Shown here: positions 10,407 through 21,612 of the stretch, piece by piece
How the letters are laid out: each line of letters starts with the position of its first letter
How positions within the stretch are numbered: the stretch's first letter is position 1
Assembly (NCBI GenBank): GCA_027604505.1
Contig: JADIIX010000186.1
Coordinates: 1-35,392 of the forward strand
DNA: 35,392 bases
Origin: Gonapodya sp. JEL0774
Lineage: Eukaryota; Monoblepharomycota; Monoblepharidomycetes; Monoblepharidales; Gonapodyaceae
Direction of reading: 5' to 3'
Notes under the pieces: model-generated
Told to the model about the DNA's origin: nothing
Databases searched by the model: none
What the model saw: the letters and a program-made list of their open reading frames with translations, nothing else
Translations under genes and position numbers: made by a program

Positions 10407-11804
10407 TCACCAATGCCCGATTCCATTCACCACCAGTGCACGTCTTTGTCCATCCCAACCCTGCAACGCTGAAGGCAAATATGCGCTGCGCATTATTACC
10501 GCAAGTTCCTTGGATGAGATTGGTTTTCCGGATACTGACAACTTGACGACAGGCTCAAACTCAAAGACACAGGATGAACGTGTGCGAGAAGGTCTTGGCC
10601 TCATCAAGAAATTGAGAAATGAGCCCACGCCTGACGGACAGAAGAAGGAACCTGGCTCGTGAACAAGTTGAATCACGTATGACTGAAGTCCTCGCATCAT
10701 ATCACTAAGTGTCTTTGCCAGCTTGGTGGACTTATGTTGGGTTGACACGGACGCTCCGTAGCCTCTTGAAGTGATGACTCTGATGTGGAGCTTTCGAACT
10801 TGCGTAAGGCGCTCCGAGACCTCGTTTGTGAGGGTACCTGGGTCAAACAGCGGATCCCATTTATCGCCAGTGAAGTGGAGAAGGGTAAGAACACCTAGTT
10901 CTTCCAGACTAGGAAAGAAAAACGGTGCTGACAATAGGTGAAGACGTTGTACGGGGTTCGCGCTCAACCATATGCTGTGAGTGCCGGTGATCAGAGTCTT
11001 AAGGCTCCTTTGCTGGGTTGGGCTTGTTTCCCAGATAATTTGCGGATCGGTTGAGTCCGATCCGGAAATGGGGTAGAATGCTTCCCCATACACAGAGTTG
11101 ACAGCAGGAAACCGCCGGATCAGGCTTTCAACGTCATTCCTTGCCTGATGAATCGTAGGGTTGAATGTCACATAGCCTAGAACCAAGTTTGTAACGGTGT
11201 CTACCACATGGTAGGATGGCAGACCGGCAATGACTGACATCGCGTGATTGCTGCCGACTTCAAGTGTCTGAACCCGGGTCTGGCGAATCATTTGAAGTAC
11301 ACTTTGAATAGCGGACTCAGCTCTTTGACGAGCTCTGTCATTATCACAGAAGATGGAAATCGACACCTTTGGGAAGGCAAAGACCCATCGGGATGGATTC
11401 GCGTCGCCATGTTGACTGAGCTGCTTTTCTTTGGAGCCCAAGCTATTCAAAACAGCATGCCGGACAATGTCCCCGACATTCACCTCGGAATCCCAAATGC
11501 GCCTCACCCGCAATGTCAATCCGTCTTTCGGTGTTGATACCGCAGCCCATATCATTGCACCGGAGCTCGTTCGAACCTCGCGAAATCGGTCAAGCACCTC
11601 AACCCCTTCCTGGCGATTCATACATCGAAGATTGGTCACAAAGACCTCGCAAACGATTCCGACGGCGTCGCCTGAACACCCCGGGATCGCATCCAATGCT
11701 GCTGCGCGGAACAGACGAGAAACGCGGGGAACTGTGCCGTAAAAGGTGCGGGGAGGGAGAAAACGGAAGATGGCACGTAGTACCTCGAGCGGTACGGAAT
11801 CCAT
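10407..11804 (-). CDS. F-box protein, LPPRxFY family, 465 residues
   Basis: Uninterrupted ORF starting at ATG 11804. The frame is open further upstream, but the homology with the gene at 18,787 begins at this Met. Residues 1-40 read MDSVPLEVLRAIFRFLPPRT and continue with FY, then an AIPGC block. This matches METLPVEILHKILRLLPPRV in the other locus, with AIPGC at the corresponding place. The N-terminus has the LP.E.L..I...LP pattern of an F-box, implying Skp1 binding. The rest is probably a divergent leucine-rich or beta/alpha domain (VQTLEVGSN, KLHIRVIT). No intron is needed. The substrate is unknown. It converges on the 719-residue gene. Confidence 0.8.
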   Translation of the reverse strand: MDSVPLEVLRAIFRFLPPRTFYGTVPRVSRLFRAAALDAIPGCSGDAVGIVCEVFVTNLRCMNRQEGVEVLDRFREVRTSSGAMIWAAVSTPKDGLTLRVRRIWDSEVNVGDIVRHAVLNSLGSKEKQLSQHGDANPSRWVFAFPKVSISIFCDNDRARQRAESAIQSVLQMIRQTRVQTLEVGSNHAMSVIAGLPSYHVVDTVTNLVLGYVTFNPTIHQARNDVESLIRRFPAVNSVYGEAFYPISGSDSTDPQIIWETSPTQQRSLKTLITGTHSIWLSANPVQRLHLLSAPFFFPSLEELGVLTLLHFTGDKWDPLFDPGTLTNEVSERLTQVRKLHIRVITSRGYGASVSTQHKSTKLAKTLSDMMRGLQSYVIQLVHEPGSFFCPSGVGSFLNFLMRPRPSRTRSSCVFEFEPVVKLSVSGKPISSKELAVIMRSAYLPSALQGWDGQRRALVVNGIGHW

Positions 11805-13051
11805 TGAGCGTCCCAGTGATGACAGCAAGGGGTCGGTACTGTGATCAAATGTTCCTCCACATTTGCACGTGGTTTTGCGAGAAGAGAGTTCGAGCAGCCA
11901 AACAGCCAAACAACATTCATAATATTAGGAAATTGTTGCTGGAAACTCCAAACAGAGAACCTGTACTGAAACCAGACCGGAACGCAAAAATAACCACACA
12001 GCGAGTGATAAAACCCACTTGTCCATGGTTCATCTGTCGATCCGTCAACCACCATCTCGACCTCACACCTCAGTCCTCAGCTTCCCCGCCCCCTTCCCAC
12101 TCCCCCTGCAGCTCCAACCACCCCAGTCTGCATCTCGACCCTCCCACTCCCTGTTCCCGTTGCCGGACCTCCAGCAAACCTCTGTCTCCATCATGTCCAC
12201 AAACAGCGCCATGGACCCCGTTCGTCTCGACACCTCTCAAAGATCACCTTCCCTGCGGCCGTGATGGTCAACTTGTATACGATGAACGCTGCAGCAGTCA
12301 CCGACTTCACAGTGGGACTGGTCTCGTGAGGGAGGGCGTACATGGCAGACCGGCGACCTTCACCTAGGAATTATAGCAGAAGTGAACTACGGAAGACCGA
12401 GCTGGGCTGAGTAAGGGGGTGGGGTGGTCACTGGTGTTGCTGACACAGGCGTATATGAGAAACACGAAAGATGTACATACTCGTGTTGGTGTTACAGCCC
12501 TGGATGGGGAGCGGGAGAGAAAACATTGCGTTACGAATATCACACCACCACTGAGATATGCGGATGGTCCGCATTGAAATCTTCCCCAACAAAGGGCAAC
12601 AATAGGATATTTCCAGGGTCCAAGTTAAAATTTGTATATTGGGGAGGAGGGCTACGTGAACTCACCTGATAGTATTATCCGGGTAGATATGAATTGCGAA
12701 AGAACATGTGCTGAGTCAATCAGGAGACGTGCGAAATCGGAGTTGCGACAAATGTGGCGGCTCCGGAAGCAATTTTTGATTCCGCCCCACGGGAAGCGGA
12801 TGTTTTGCGAAAGCGAACAGCGAATAGACAAATAGACAGACTATGCGATCGAGTACAGTAGCAAATTGCCATGCGCTCATGGCAGACGAATATGAATACA
12901 TGCATTACTCATGATCCCCACCCTGGGCTCCCCTATTATAATATATGGCGTGTCCGACGGATGGTGCGATAATTTTGTTGGGGAAACGGTCTTCATCCCA
13001 ACAGCATATTTCAAGCTTACAAAATCCTATAGCTTCGTCTTCGTCGCAAAC
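11805..13051. other. Intergenic stretch with a polypyrimidine tract
   Basis: About 1.2 kb between the minus-strand F-box gene and the plus-strand oxygenase. 12,056-12,190 is strongly C/T rich, as in a fungal promoter or 5' UTR, and is followed by short open frames (ATG at 12193) that stop within about 25 codons. A plus-strand ORF at 11,513-12,367 is largely antisense to the F-box gene. I cannot support a gene here. Confidence 0.45.
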
Positions 13052-14260
13052 ATGCCTGTTGCTGTCCCAGTCTCCTCATATGATTACGTCCCCGAGACGA
13101 AAGAGAAACTAGAGTGGGCGGATCTGCCAACTGTCGACCTCTCCAAAATCGGCACGCCGGAAGGGAAGCAACAACAGGCTCAGGTGCTAATCGAAGCCGT
13201 CCGCACCAAGGGTTTTTTTTACGTGACGGGCTATGCAATCTCTCAAGCCCGCATTGATGCGCAGTTCGCCATTGGCCAAAAGTTCTATGAGCTCCCCCTC
13301 GATGAGAAGCTGAAGCTCGAGCCCAACCTTGAGTCAGGGGACTATAACGGGTACAGGCCGGCTGGTCGGCGGATGTGAGTATAATTCTTCTGCCGGAAGA
13401 AACGATTTTGTATTGATTCTTTATTTTCTCAGCATTGACGAAAAGACCGGACTAACGGACCGAACCGAGGTTTTCAACCTTCCGAGTAAGTGGACGCATA
13501 ATCAGCATTCATCTTGGAGCCCGCTCGCTAACTTAGGGATGGGTTCGCAGAGTTCCTCCCTCACTTTGCCGCCAAGCACGCCAACTACCCGCCCATTATT
13601 GCCGACAACATTGTAGAGATCGAGCAGTTCGCCCGTGACCTTCACACTTACGTCCTCGATCCCCTCTTTGACCTGACTTCGATCGCACTTGGCCTGCCCG
13701 AACACTACCTGCGCGATCTCCACAAGTACGAGAACCTCAGCGAAGATCACTTACGGTACATGAAATATTCCAAGTATAGCGAGGAAGAGACGGCGGCGTT
13801 GGGATACCTGTGGGGCAAGGGACACACCGACCTTGGCTCGTACACACTGCTCGCTCGGCAGCCGGTGGCAGCGCTCCAGATCCGGGATCACACGACCGGC
13901 CAGTGGGCCTGGGTCAAGCCTCAAAACAACACGTTCACTGTCAACGCTTGCGACGCGCTGAGCTTTTTGACCGGCGGCTACATCAAATCCACGATTCACC
14001 GAGTTGCCGCACCCCCCGCTGATCAGCGCCACGTCGATCGCCTCGGTTTGCTCTACTTCGCACGCCCGAGGAACGACCTCGTGCTGAGCACAATCGATGC
14101 TCCTGTTCTGAAGGGCAGGCAGAACGAGTTCGAGAAGCAGGGTCTGAAGGTACCCACCATGGAAGAGTTTGTCGTGGCGAAGCAGAAATGGCAGCAAAGC
14201 CGTGGGTCAAAGAGGAATGATACGATTCTGCCGGGATTTCAAGGCTTGATTTTTGACTGA
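13052..14260 (+). CDS. 2-oxoglutarate/Fe(II)-dependent oxygenase, isopenicillin-N-synthase-like (3 exons)
   Basis: Exons 13052-13374, 13433-13485 and 13551-14260 encode 361 residues. Introns are 58 and 65 bases, with GTGAGT and GTAAGT donors, CAG acceptors and a CTAAC branch site in the second. The N-terminal half carries the non-haem dioxygenase signature (LPTVDLSKIG, KGFFYVTG). The C-terminal jelly roll carries the iron ligands His217 and Asp219 in GHTDLGSYTLL and His275 in STIHRVAA. Arg289 in DRLGLLYFARP should bind 2-oxoglutarate; the motif is R-x-G instead of the R-x-S of classical family members, which I recall as usual in the fungal group. All catalytic ligands are present, so the enzyme should be active. 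It probably oxidises a small metabolite in the cytosol. The substrate is unknown and no biosynthetic cluster surrounds it. Confidence 0.92.
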
Positions 14261-16452
14261 TTGAAATCATAGCTTTACGTCACCCTGATTTGTTTGAAAT
14301 GAGGAAACATGATTGACAACTACTTGTGCACAACTATATGGCATAAATTTGAGAATTGCACTTGGCACAAATTTTTGCACATCTATACCGCCGCCTGCAG
14401 TCAACCCCTTCTCCTGCGATTGGAATGTCGTCAGAGGTGATGGGTACTGCGGGTGAATAAACACGGGCTGTGACCCGAGGCGGCACTGCTGCTTCAAGGC
14501 TCCCGCTCAACTGGAGCAATACCTGAAGGACACTCATGTTCCCTGAGTTATCGCACTTCAATAAACGTAAGAAGCCCGTCTGCATTCACCACTCGCGGCG
14601 CTTCTCACCGACGCTTTTGCTTCAGTGTTGATTTTGCGGTAGCTAGTAGAACCATCGATGTGCGCCATGGGGAGTTTCAATGTGTCTTTCATGGTATCAT
14701 AAATCATTGCTTCGATCTCCACACGTTTCCCCCCTAACCTCTGCCAGCAATTGTGCTGGGCCTTAATCGGCGCTTGTAGTCAATTCCGAAAAGACCGTAG
14801 CCGGTGTTTCAAAGAGGGGTATCATAAAAGAGCGAGAATTGATAATTGTGAACGGCAAAAAAAGTAAATCATTCCGTGAAAGTGCCTTTCTCGCACATGG
14901 AGAACGTTGGACCACTCGCCCCAGAAACATCGCAATAACACAGTTTAACCCTTCGTATGAGTGACGCGGTGACACCACTAAGCTCGCTGGAGTCAATCTT
15001 GTTTGGATTGACGATTTCACCGTAAGGACGCTTCGAAACTCATAATTGTAACATTCACCTTCCCTCGGCTCTTCCATTCGTCAACATCAAAATCCTGTTC
15101 TCGACGCCTGCCACCGCTAAATTTCACGGGTCCCGACGCTACAAATAACCCGAAATGCACCGCTGCGCTCAGTCAAGCGTGCGTGGCCAATAGTTTTGGC
15201 AATACTGGATGCGACTCACTCGCCACCTTTCCGTCCCCCCAACCCAAGGTCCTCACGCCCCCACCGTGCAGCTCACCTAAAACACTCATCGCAATGGCCC
15301 ACACCTCCCAATTTCCGTGCCCTCCCTGCGCCCGCCCTGCTTCAACGCCCCACGCACCGTGCCCCTCACCTCACTACTCCCCGACACTTTGAGCGCACCT
15401 GACGGTTCTCGGCTGCTGATATGGGATCGTCTACCACTGATTGTAACAATGACGGCGAGTTCTTTTGCGGTGGTCCAAACTCCCTTGTGTTCCACCACTC
15501 GGGTCTCGATGGGACTGACGCACCTTGCACGGACTCCCCACTATCATCCGGTCAGCTCCTTCGCTCTGGGCCGAAAGAAGATATTTAACACAAATGACTC
15601 CCGTCCCCGGCCCCACCTCCTTGCGGCGGGTTCCCACTGCGGATCGATAGCTATAGCGCCAACTGCCAGCAATCTGGCGACTAACACCTTCACAAACTCA
15701 CCTTAGTCCCTGTTTCGCATCTCTTATGTCTCTCCAATTATTATTTCGCAACCCGTTTTCCGCTCTCCTCCGTTCTTGTAGCAAAATGTGTGCGGTGGCA
15801 GAAGACGAATGGTAGCCGGTACGAGGAGTTTGAGAGGGGGTCCCCACAAGCGCCATGGAGAGAGGAACTCGCAGAACGGCAGAAGACCTGAGAGAAGGGA
15901 CACGTGTCTGTCATTCGAGCGACGGGGATGAGGAGGTGGGGTATCGGAGATTGGAGGAAGTGACTAGTCGAGAGGATTGAAGCAAAATAGAAGGAATCGT
16001 GCATCTACCCACAGTACCATGCTACCAGTCATCCCTTCGGCGCTACCCAGACGATTGACCGTCCCTCAACAAACTTTTGGGTCTTACACACTTCCAGTGG
16101 CGATATTCTCGTGACATGGTGTCGAAACGATAATTGGGTTTCAGAGGCCCTCCGTAACGAAGAGTTCCTTGCTCAATTTGACGATTTGTGCAGCTGGCAT
16201 GATACAGGAGAAAGAGTGTGAGATTAAATCGGGAGACAGCGTGGTCGGGAGTACGTCAACGAAAATACCCACGCTGTGCACTTTTTGGGTCCTTTGCATA
16301 CCGCCCTTGATGTGGGAGCGTACTCCACTATTGGTTCATCGTCGTGGCGAGCCATCAGTCCTTCGGGAGACGCGAATCGTTGTCATCAACCTTTCCTGTG
16401 TGCGTGACTTGTGAGGGGGCAGTTGAAGAAGGCCACAGGAAGTAGACCACAA
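14261..16452. other. Gene-poor stretch with possible decayed minus-strand exons
   Basis: No complete gene is visible. On the minus strand, short open stretches end at donor-like GTGAGC or GTGCGT sites, for example 15,431-15,637 (DRMIVGSPCK before GTGCGT) and 15,286-15,498 (VWTTAKELAVIVTIS). They could be exons of an unrecognised or decayed gene but cannot be joined convincingly. One copy of a dispersed repeat lies at 15,232-15,372. Small minus-strand ORFs at 14,267-15,077 have no recognisable motifs. Confidence 0.4.
15232..15372. repeat. Dispersed C-rich repeat, copy A (partial)
   Basis: 15,241-15,370 aligns with 16,839-16,960 through shared blocks: AACCC(A/G)AG, CTCAC, ACCGTGCA(G/A)CTCACCT, ACTCATC, CACACCTCC(C/G)AATTT and CCCGCCCTGCTT. 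Similarity is high, with scattered substitutions rather than codon-pattern changes. The 5' part present in copies B and C is missing here. Confidence 0.7.
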
Positions 16453-16972
16453 ATTGTGTTGTGTACGTAATAAAGATGTGTCAACTACCCCTGCTCTCGG
16501 GGTCGGTGCCACTCCGCGTCCGTTTCCTGTTTCGTTCCAGTCAGCCCCGCCTCGCACACGCTCTCTCCCCCGACGGGCCAACATGGTAGAAGTCATCGAA
16601 ATGCGTCATCTCTGGGGAATATCTGCCATACGGTGCCCCGGCCTCCCCAACTCTGGCACCCCCCGCGTGCCCCACACCCCCCGCCTGGCCCAACACCCCC
16701 CACCCACCACAGAACCGCCCACACCACGACCCCCGCACGCCGCGCCGTCGCCGCCCCCCTCCCCTTCCCCCCCGATCGTCGGTCCCGCCTTCAGGCTCCC
16801 TTGCGGCCCCCGTCGAACCTCCCCCTTGTCCTGCCCCCAACCCGAGCTCCTCACTCCCCTACCGTGCAACTCACCTGAAGCACTCATCCCGATAGTCCAC
16901 ACCTCCGAATTTCCTCGCCCTCCCTACGCCCGCCCTGCTTGAACGCCGATTCACGGTGCCGCTCCCAGCCTG
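16453..16972. repeat. Dispersed C-rich repeat, copy B (long)
   Basis: The left part, 16,459-16,570, aligns with 23,521-23,623: GATGTGTC, then CTGCTC, GGTCGGTGCCACTCC and CACACGCTCTCTCCCC occur in the same order and spacing. The right part aligns with copy A. The middle is a C/A-rich low-complexity tract (16,630-16,800). Read from the minus strand, the right part contains a CAG/GTGAGT junction shared in modified form by copies A and C. Confidence 0.7.
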
Positions 16973-17932
16973 GGCGAGAGGACGTGATATCGTTGAGGAC
17001 TGCAGAGGACGCGGGAGCGGTGGCGAAAATGGGAAAGTTATAGAACGCGACCAAAAAAATGTGACAATGTCAAAAGTTGCGAAAGACAACTCGGTTCACA
17101 TGATACTGTTGAGGGTGCATAACGGTGGTGACATAGGAAGGGGAGAGTTGCTTGCACAAGTCCAATGCTCCGGAGGCCGAGGTATGAAATGCGTGAGAAG
17201 TTGGGCCAACGGTTTGTATCCGCCGCGGATTTGAGAGTGGGATTTTGGAAAGGATGCAGGGGGAGGACAGGGGTGGAAGAAGGGTATGCCGGAGGGGGGA
17301 TCGAGCAAGGAAAAGAAGCGAGGCTGGAAACTGGTGCGAGAGAGTAAGGTGAGTGGGAAAAGTAGCTTTGAGAACAAGGGACTTACCTTTTGTGACCGAC
17401 ATGATCCTCTATTTGTCTCTCTTTCGTGGGTTGCCAACTCACCTAAAATCCGGTACCTCGGACAAGTTGCGTTTGTGTACCGCAAATGCAACACCGGTCG
17501 GGAATACAACACGGTCCTCCCTTTTCCCCGATCCTTCACCTGCATCTTGGCTTGCGGACACGATCCAAATTCAACTGTCACGTTCCCTCGAGTAAACGTC
17601 CCAGCTGACATGCGTACCCGCCTCACCTTTCACTCTTCACCAAACCGCGTGGAGCCCCGCCTTCACCACCTCGATATGGTAGCCACCCAACCAAGAGTGC
17701 CGACGTGACGTTCAGTCGAGATGAAAGTTGGTCAAGGGCACGCATGGGTGAGAGGACGGGAACTGGACTGAGAGACATATCGTGAATCACAGGTGTAAGG
17801 CAGTACTAACTCACGTTCGATTCGGCTATTCGGTAGGATCACTTGAACCAGACACCACCCTGAAAAGAGGAGAAGAAGGCAGAGCGTGAGCGTCAGGTAA
17901 CAGAAAAAGACACGCCAATGTCATTATAGGAC
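16973..17932. other. Gene-poor stretch, possible minus-strand exons
   Basis: On the minus strand several donor-like sites occur (GTGAGG near 17,625, GTGAGT near 17,435, GTAAGT near 17,387). They close open stretches such as 17,450-17,626, which contains EFGSCPQAKMQVKDRGKG. The pattern resembles small exons with C-rich introns, but no product could be recognised and the frames could not be joined. Confidence 0.35.
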
Positions 17933-17959
17933 TTACAGATGGGTGTCATCGAGTTTGTG

Positions 17960-18590
17960 GCTATGTTCGGGTCGGGGGACCTTGAAGATGCCTGACGGTA
18001 TGGTGAGGATGAGTTGGAGACCAAAAGCGTAAGGCAGGGTATGGACAAACAGGTCAACTATAAAGGGAAACATACAAAAGCCGGTGGAGGACGACAAATA
18101 CAATGGCAAGCAACTCGAACTCACTGGTCCCCACCCATCTGCAAACTCCAAGTTTACAAAAACAGCATCAACCACTGCGATATTGAACTCGTCCGTTTCC
18201 TGAGCTTCAAAGTCTGCAAACACATACATGAGGCGACGGACAGTGTGGGGCAGCTGCGGTTGCTCACGAGGTGGTGGATTTGACACGAGAGAGGTGAGTT
18301 GGTGCGAAGGTTACCAACCTCACGTTTCAAGCCTGCATTTTTTGTGGAGAGGGTGTGGTTCTCTGTGGAGAGGGTGTGGACTTCCGTCTGGAGGTGCTGG
18401 TTGGCTGCTTCTAGGGCTATAATCCTCGCCTGATAGTCCATGTTTCGCCGATCCACTTCCTCCACTTTGGTCTCTGCTGCAGCTGTACTCACTGACAGCT
18501 CCTCATTCCGTACCTTCAGTCAATCCAGTTTGCCATGGAGCTCCCGATTAGCCAGATCCTTGTCGGCCAGCAGGGACAGGTCGATCGTCC
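17960..18590 (-). pseudogene. Fragment of an ankyrin-family gene: coiled coil plus SH3-like segment
   Basis: Minus-strand reading from about 18,600 gives LLADKDLANRELHGKLD, then an in-frame TGA (18,520-18,522) where the paralogue at 22.6 kb has Gln. It continues LKVRNEELS and a coiled coil with a duplicated heptad (HTLSTEN/HTLSTKN). A Pro-rich linker follows, then an SH3-like segment containing YVFADFEAQETDEFNI and FADGWG, ending at a GTGAGT donor (18,124). A candidate last part (SGIFKVPRPEHSHK) lies near 17,945-17,990, but its phase does not fit the available acceptor. The ankyrin half is missing: the fragment stops about 190 bases before the start codon of the divergent F-box gene. It is a truncated, nonsense-containing copy of the 21.6-23.4 kb gene. 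Confidence 0.75.
18343..18384 (-). repeat. 21-bp tandem duplication encoding one coiled-coil heptad
   Basis: 18,343-18,363 and 18,364-18,384 are near-identical 21-mers. On the minus strand they encode HTLSTEN and HTLSTKN, so exactly one heptad was duplicated and coiled-coil register was kept. Confidence 0.85.
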
Positions 18591-18786
18591 TATTTTCCAT
18601 GGACTTTTATTAATTAGAGGTGAAAATATCGATTTCCCCGTGCTGTCAAGTTGTTCCAGCCCTCCCATGGGATGTTGGCCTTTGCAGAAAGTCGACATAG
18701 TTTCCCAACCTTTCGTCACCCTGTCGGGTCCGGGCACTGTGGTCAACAAATCGTATTCACATCACGAACTCTCGCCAACGTTGGTA

Positions 18787-20241
18787 ATGGAAACACTCCC
18801 CGTTGAAATCCTGCATAAGATATTGCGACTCCTTCCCCCGCGGGTGTTCTACACCGTGATCCCGACCCTCTCCCACTGTCTTCGGGATGCTTCACGGCAC
18901 GCAATCCCCGGCTGTCCCCACCACCAGCTTGCCATCACATGCACACTGAAAGTGGATCCGGAAAGCAGTTCTCTTGTGGAGCGATCGGATTCTTACCCGT
19001 TTACTCCCATGTTTGAAGCATCTCGGACAGCCGGGAGAGACGGGAAGGCCGTATGGACATCCACCAGAATCGACGTTTACCTGGTACTCGACGACATCTT
19101 AAATTATTGGGCCGGGAACATCTTCGAGGAGCTTTCTCGCGATAGAAGACAAGTCGTTCGTAGATTATCCTACAAAGCACACCGTCTTATTGAGTACGGT
19201 GTGGACATTCAGTTTTTGTTCCAGCACGTGAACTTGTCCATGTGGTACTCCCCTGAAAAACGCTTCGTATGGGATGGTCCCAGGGTCACAAAATTAATGG
19301 GAGAGCTGACGGCCTTCGTGAAGGAGCACAAGGTTCACGCGATGACCTTTAGACGGGTATCAACCTGCATCGCTATTGAAAAATGGTGTTCTGGGATTGT
19401 TTTGGGGAGCGTGACACATCTTCAAACTGTCAATATTCGGTTGGAGGAAATGGGTGCATCTGTACCAGGGAGGTCAAACCTTGCCTCAGCCCTGCAAATC
19501 CTCCTCGCAATATTCCCAAATGTTTCCACGCTGGCCATTGAGATTGGAGCATTTGGCGCCAACTCGGTAGATCAGCTCATTCAACACATTCCAGCAGCGC
19601 ATAGAAGGAAGATAACATCTCTCGAGGACAAGAGAGGTATACTATTGGATTTAGATGAAAGTGGCAAAAGCGCGAATATTCTCCATCTTGCTCGCGTTTT
19701 CCCTCGCCTTCAGCAGATATCGTCTGTGAAGCTCAGCGATAGACTCTGCATCTCAGCCTCACCTGATCCAACAACTTCAGTATCGCAAGAAGCAATACAG
19801 TTCAATTACCTTGAATCTGTCACTCTTCATGTTGGAACTACTCCATCATCGAATCTTGTGAAGCTTGGTCTGGAATCCTTCAATGCTTCTGTTTTGTTGG
19901 ATGGAGTCCTCAACCATGCGCCTTTGCTGAAGGAAGTCAATCTTAATTTCGACATTGTTGGCTTTGAGACCGACCAACCGGACGAGGCAAATGCGCCCAT
20001 GCTCGCTGTCCTTGACCGCATTCTTGCCACTGCGGCAACTCGACCATCGTTCGTCATTCGGGAAGTCATCGAGAACATCCCACCTGTCCCACCTCGCTAT
20101 TACACCCATACACATGTCTTTGGGACCAGGCGCGACGCCTTGCAGAAGTGTAGATTGAGAACGACACGGATGTTTTTGAAGGATCTGGAAAAGCTTGCGA
20201 AGGAGAGGGCTGTGAAGCTGCGCTGGTATAGGAGCACATGA
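18787..20241 (+). CDS. F-box protein, LPPRxFY family, 484 residues
   Basis: Intronless ORF. The upstream frame is open to 18,535, but that part overlaps the antisense gene fragment and lacks homology, so ATG 18787 is taken as the start. Residues 1-40 form an F-box-like helix pair (METLPVEILHKILRLLPPRV), followed by AIPGC as in the gene at 10,407-11,804. The remainder has periodic Leu-rich strands (VTHLQTVNIRLEEMG, VSTLAIEIGAFG, LESVTLHVGTT, LKEVNLNFDIVGFE), consistent with leucine-rich repeats of an FBXL-type substrate adaptor. It is presumably a cytosolic or nuclear SCF subunit. Target unknown. Confidence 0.82.
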   Translation: METLPVEILHKILRLLPPRVFYTVIPTLSHCLRDASRHAIPGCPHHQLAITCTLKVDPESSSLVERSDSYPFTPMFEASRTAGRDGKAVWTSTRIDVYLVLDDILNYWAGNIFEELSRDRRQVVRRLSYKAHRLIEYGVDIQFLFQHVNLSMWYSPEKRFVWDGPRVTKLMGELTAFVKEHKVHAMTFRRVSTCIAIEKWCSGIVLGSVTHLQTVNIRLEEMGASVPGRSNLASALQILLAIFPNVSTLAIEIGAFGANSVDQLIQHIPAAHRRKITSLEDKRGILLDLDESGKSANILHLARVFPRLQQISSVKLSDRLCISASPDPTTSVSQEAIQFNYLESVTLHVGTTPSSNLVKLGLESFNASVLLDGVLNHAPLLKEVNLNFDIVGFETDQPDEANAPMLAVLDRILATAATRPSFVIREVIENIPPVPPRYYTHTHVFGTRRDALQKCRLRTTRMFLKDLEKLAKERAVKLRWYRST

Positions 20242-21612
20242 AATTCAAGAAACATTTACTTTTTGGAGTGTATTATGTAAGCACGCCAATTTGGTTCAGG
20301 ACCGCTGACATCTGGACTTGCAGGCGCTTTTGGTTGAGGCCACATCATTATCCATGAGCTAGTAACTTGGGGTCCGGATATTCGTTTCAATACTTTTACA
20401 CTGCTGTTGAGCTATCCTTGCACTCGACTATTGCTTATCTGCGACGTGGTCGAATGAGTGGTTTTGATTCTTGATAGTCTATACTACTTCGTGACAGTTC
20501 TATAAAACGGCTATAAGTCTACGTACTCAAAGAAAGCACTTCATTTATTGTGGGAACAAATCATCGGCGCCTTGTTCAATGTTGAGCTGCTGGGATCGAG
20601 GCAATATGTTTCCTGTCATCACCATCACATAATCCCATACATTACCAACAAAAGTTCCGTCTGCATTCCCTGTCGCTCTTGCTTCCTCCTTCCATCCTCC
20701 CCGTACTCCCACCTGACACGCACAAACCGCGTGCCATATATCGCACTGACAAACGACAGCAAAATTTTCGCACATAGTGCATTCGAGGTTTTCATTTGAT
20801 GTGCTAAGATGATTGTGATGGGAATGACGTGGATCCTGTCCTTCATTAAGCGTGGTTGGCATCGTTGATCAGGTGGAATGACAAAGCTGGCGGTGACGAG
20901 CCGGAAGCTGAGAGTACAGAGGTCGAAGAACGATCGACAGCAAAACTTTGAATTTGTCAATCTCTTGCCGGCAATTGAATCATGCCTCGCATCCGTGTCT
21001 TCCAGTCACCTTGGATCTTCGCCATGACCTTCTACATTTTTCGTCACCCACTCACCACTACGTCCCATCCATCCCTCCGACAATCGACAGCGCAGTTTTC
21101 CACACGTTTCGCTCCATATTTTCATTCGATGCTTTGGTATGTGGAACGGTGAGGTTATTGTAATTGGTGGTGTGGAACGCACAAGCTTTGTGCAATGGGA
21201 TAACGAGTGTAGGGGGAGAGACTGGGAACAAACGAGAGAGCGACGGAAGTCAGAAATAGGCGGGAGTGTACCGAGAAGGTTGAGCACGATGGCGCGGGTT
21301 GAATGCGGGATTGGGGAGGGAATTCTAATTGTTAACACCGAACGCACTTGTCGAAACAATAATACTACTGCCCACGACGTTTTCTTCGTCCGCTAAAGGT
21401 AAGAAAATCGCAGATCGAACTTATGAAACTTTGGGCATTTCAATGTGATACATTTACGGCAAATCCTACAAAACAGCTGCTCTTGAACTCCACTTGGAGA
21501 TATTGCTGCGCTGCTGACAACACAAGCAAACAGAAACAAAGAACGGATGAAATTACCCCTCCTGTCAACCCTGCCATTTTCCTGACTCTCCCCTCTCCCA
21601 GTGTCGCACCGC
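20242..21612. other. Intergenic stretch without a supported gene
   Basis: Follows the F-box gene and precedes the 3' end of the minus-strand ankyrin gene. A minus-strand ORF at 20,545-20,862 contains two CxxC-like spacings (ECTMCENFAVVCQCD) but has no recognisable context. The minus-strand ORF at 21,006-21,359 is Ser/Pro biased. Neither is called. Confidence 0.45.

Noticed and set aside
11513-12367. 284-codon plus-strand ORF
   Set aside because: Its first third is antisense to the F-box gene and the rest is Pro/Ser-rich pyrimidine tract; no domain.
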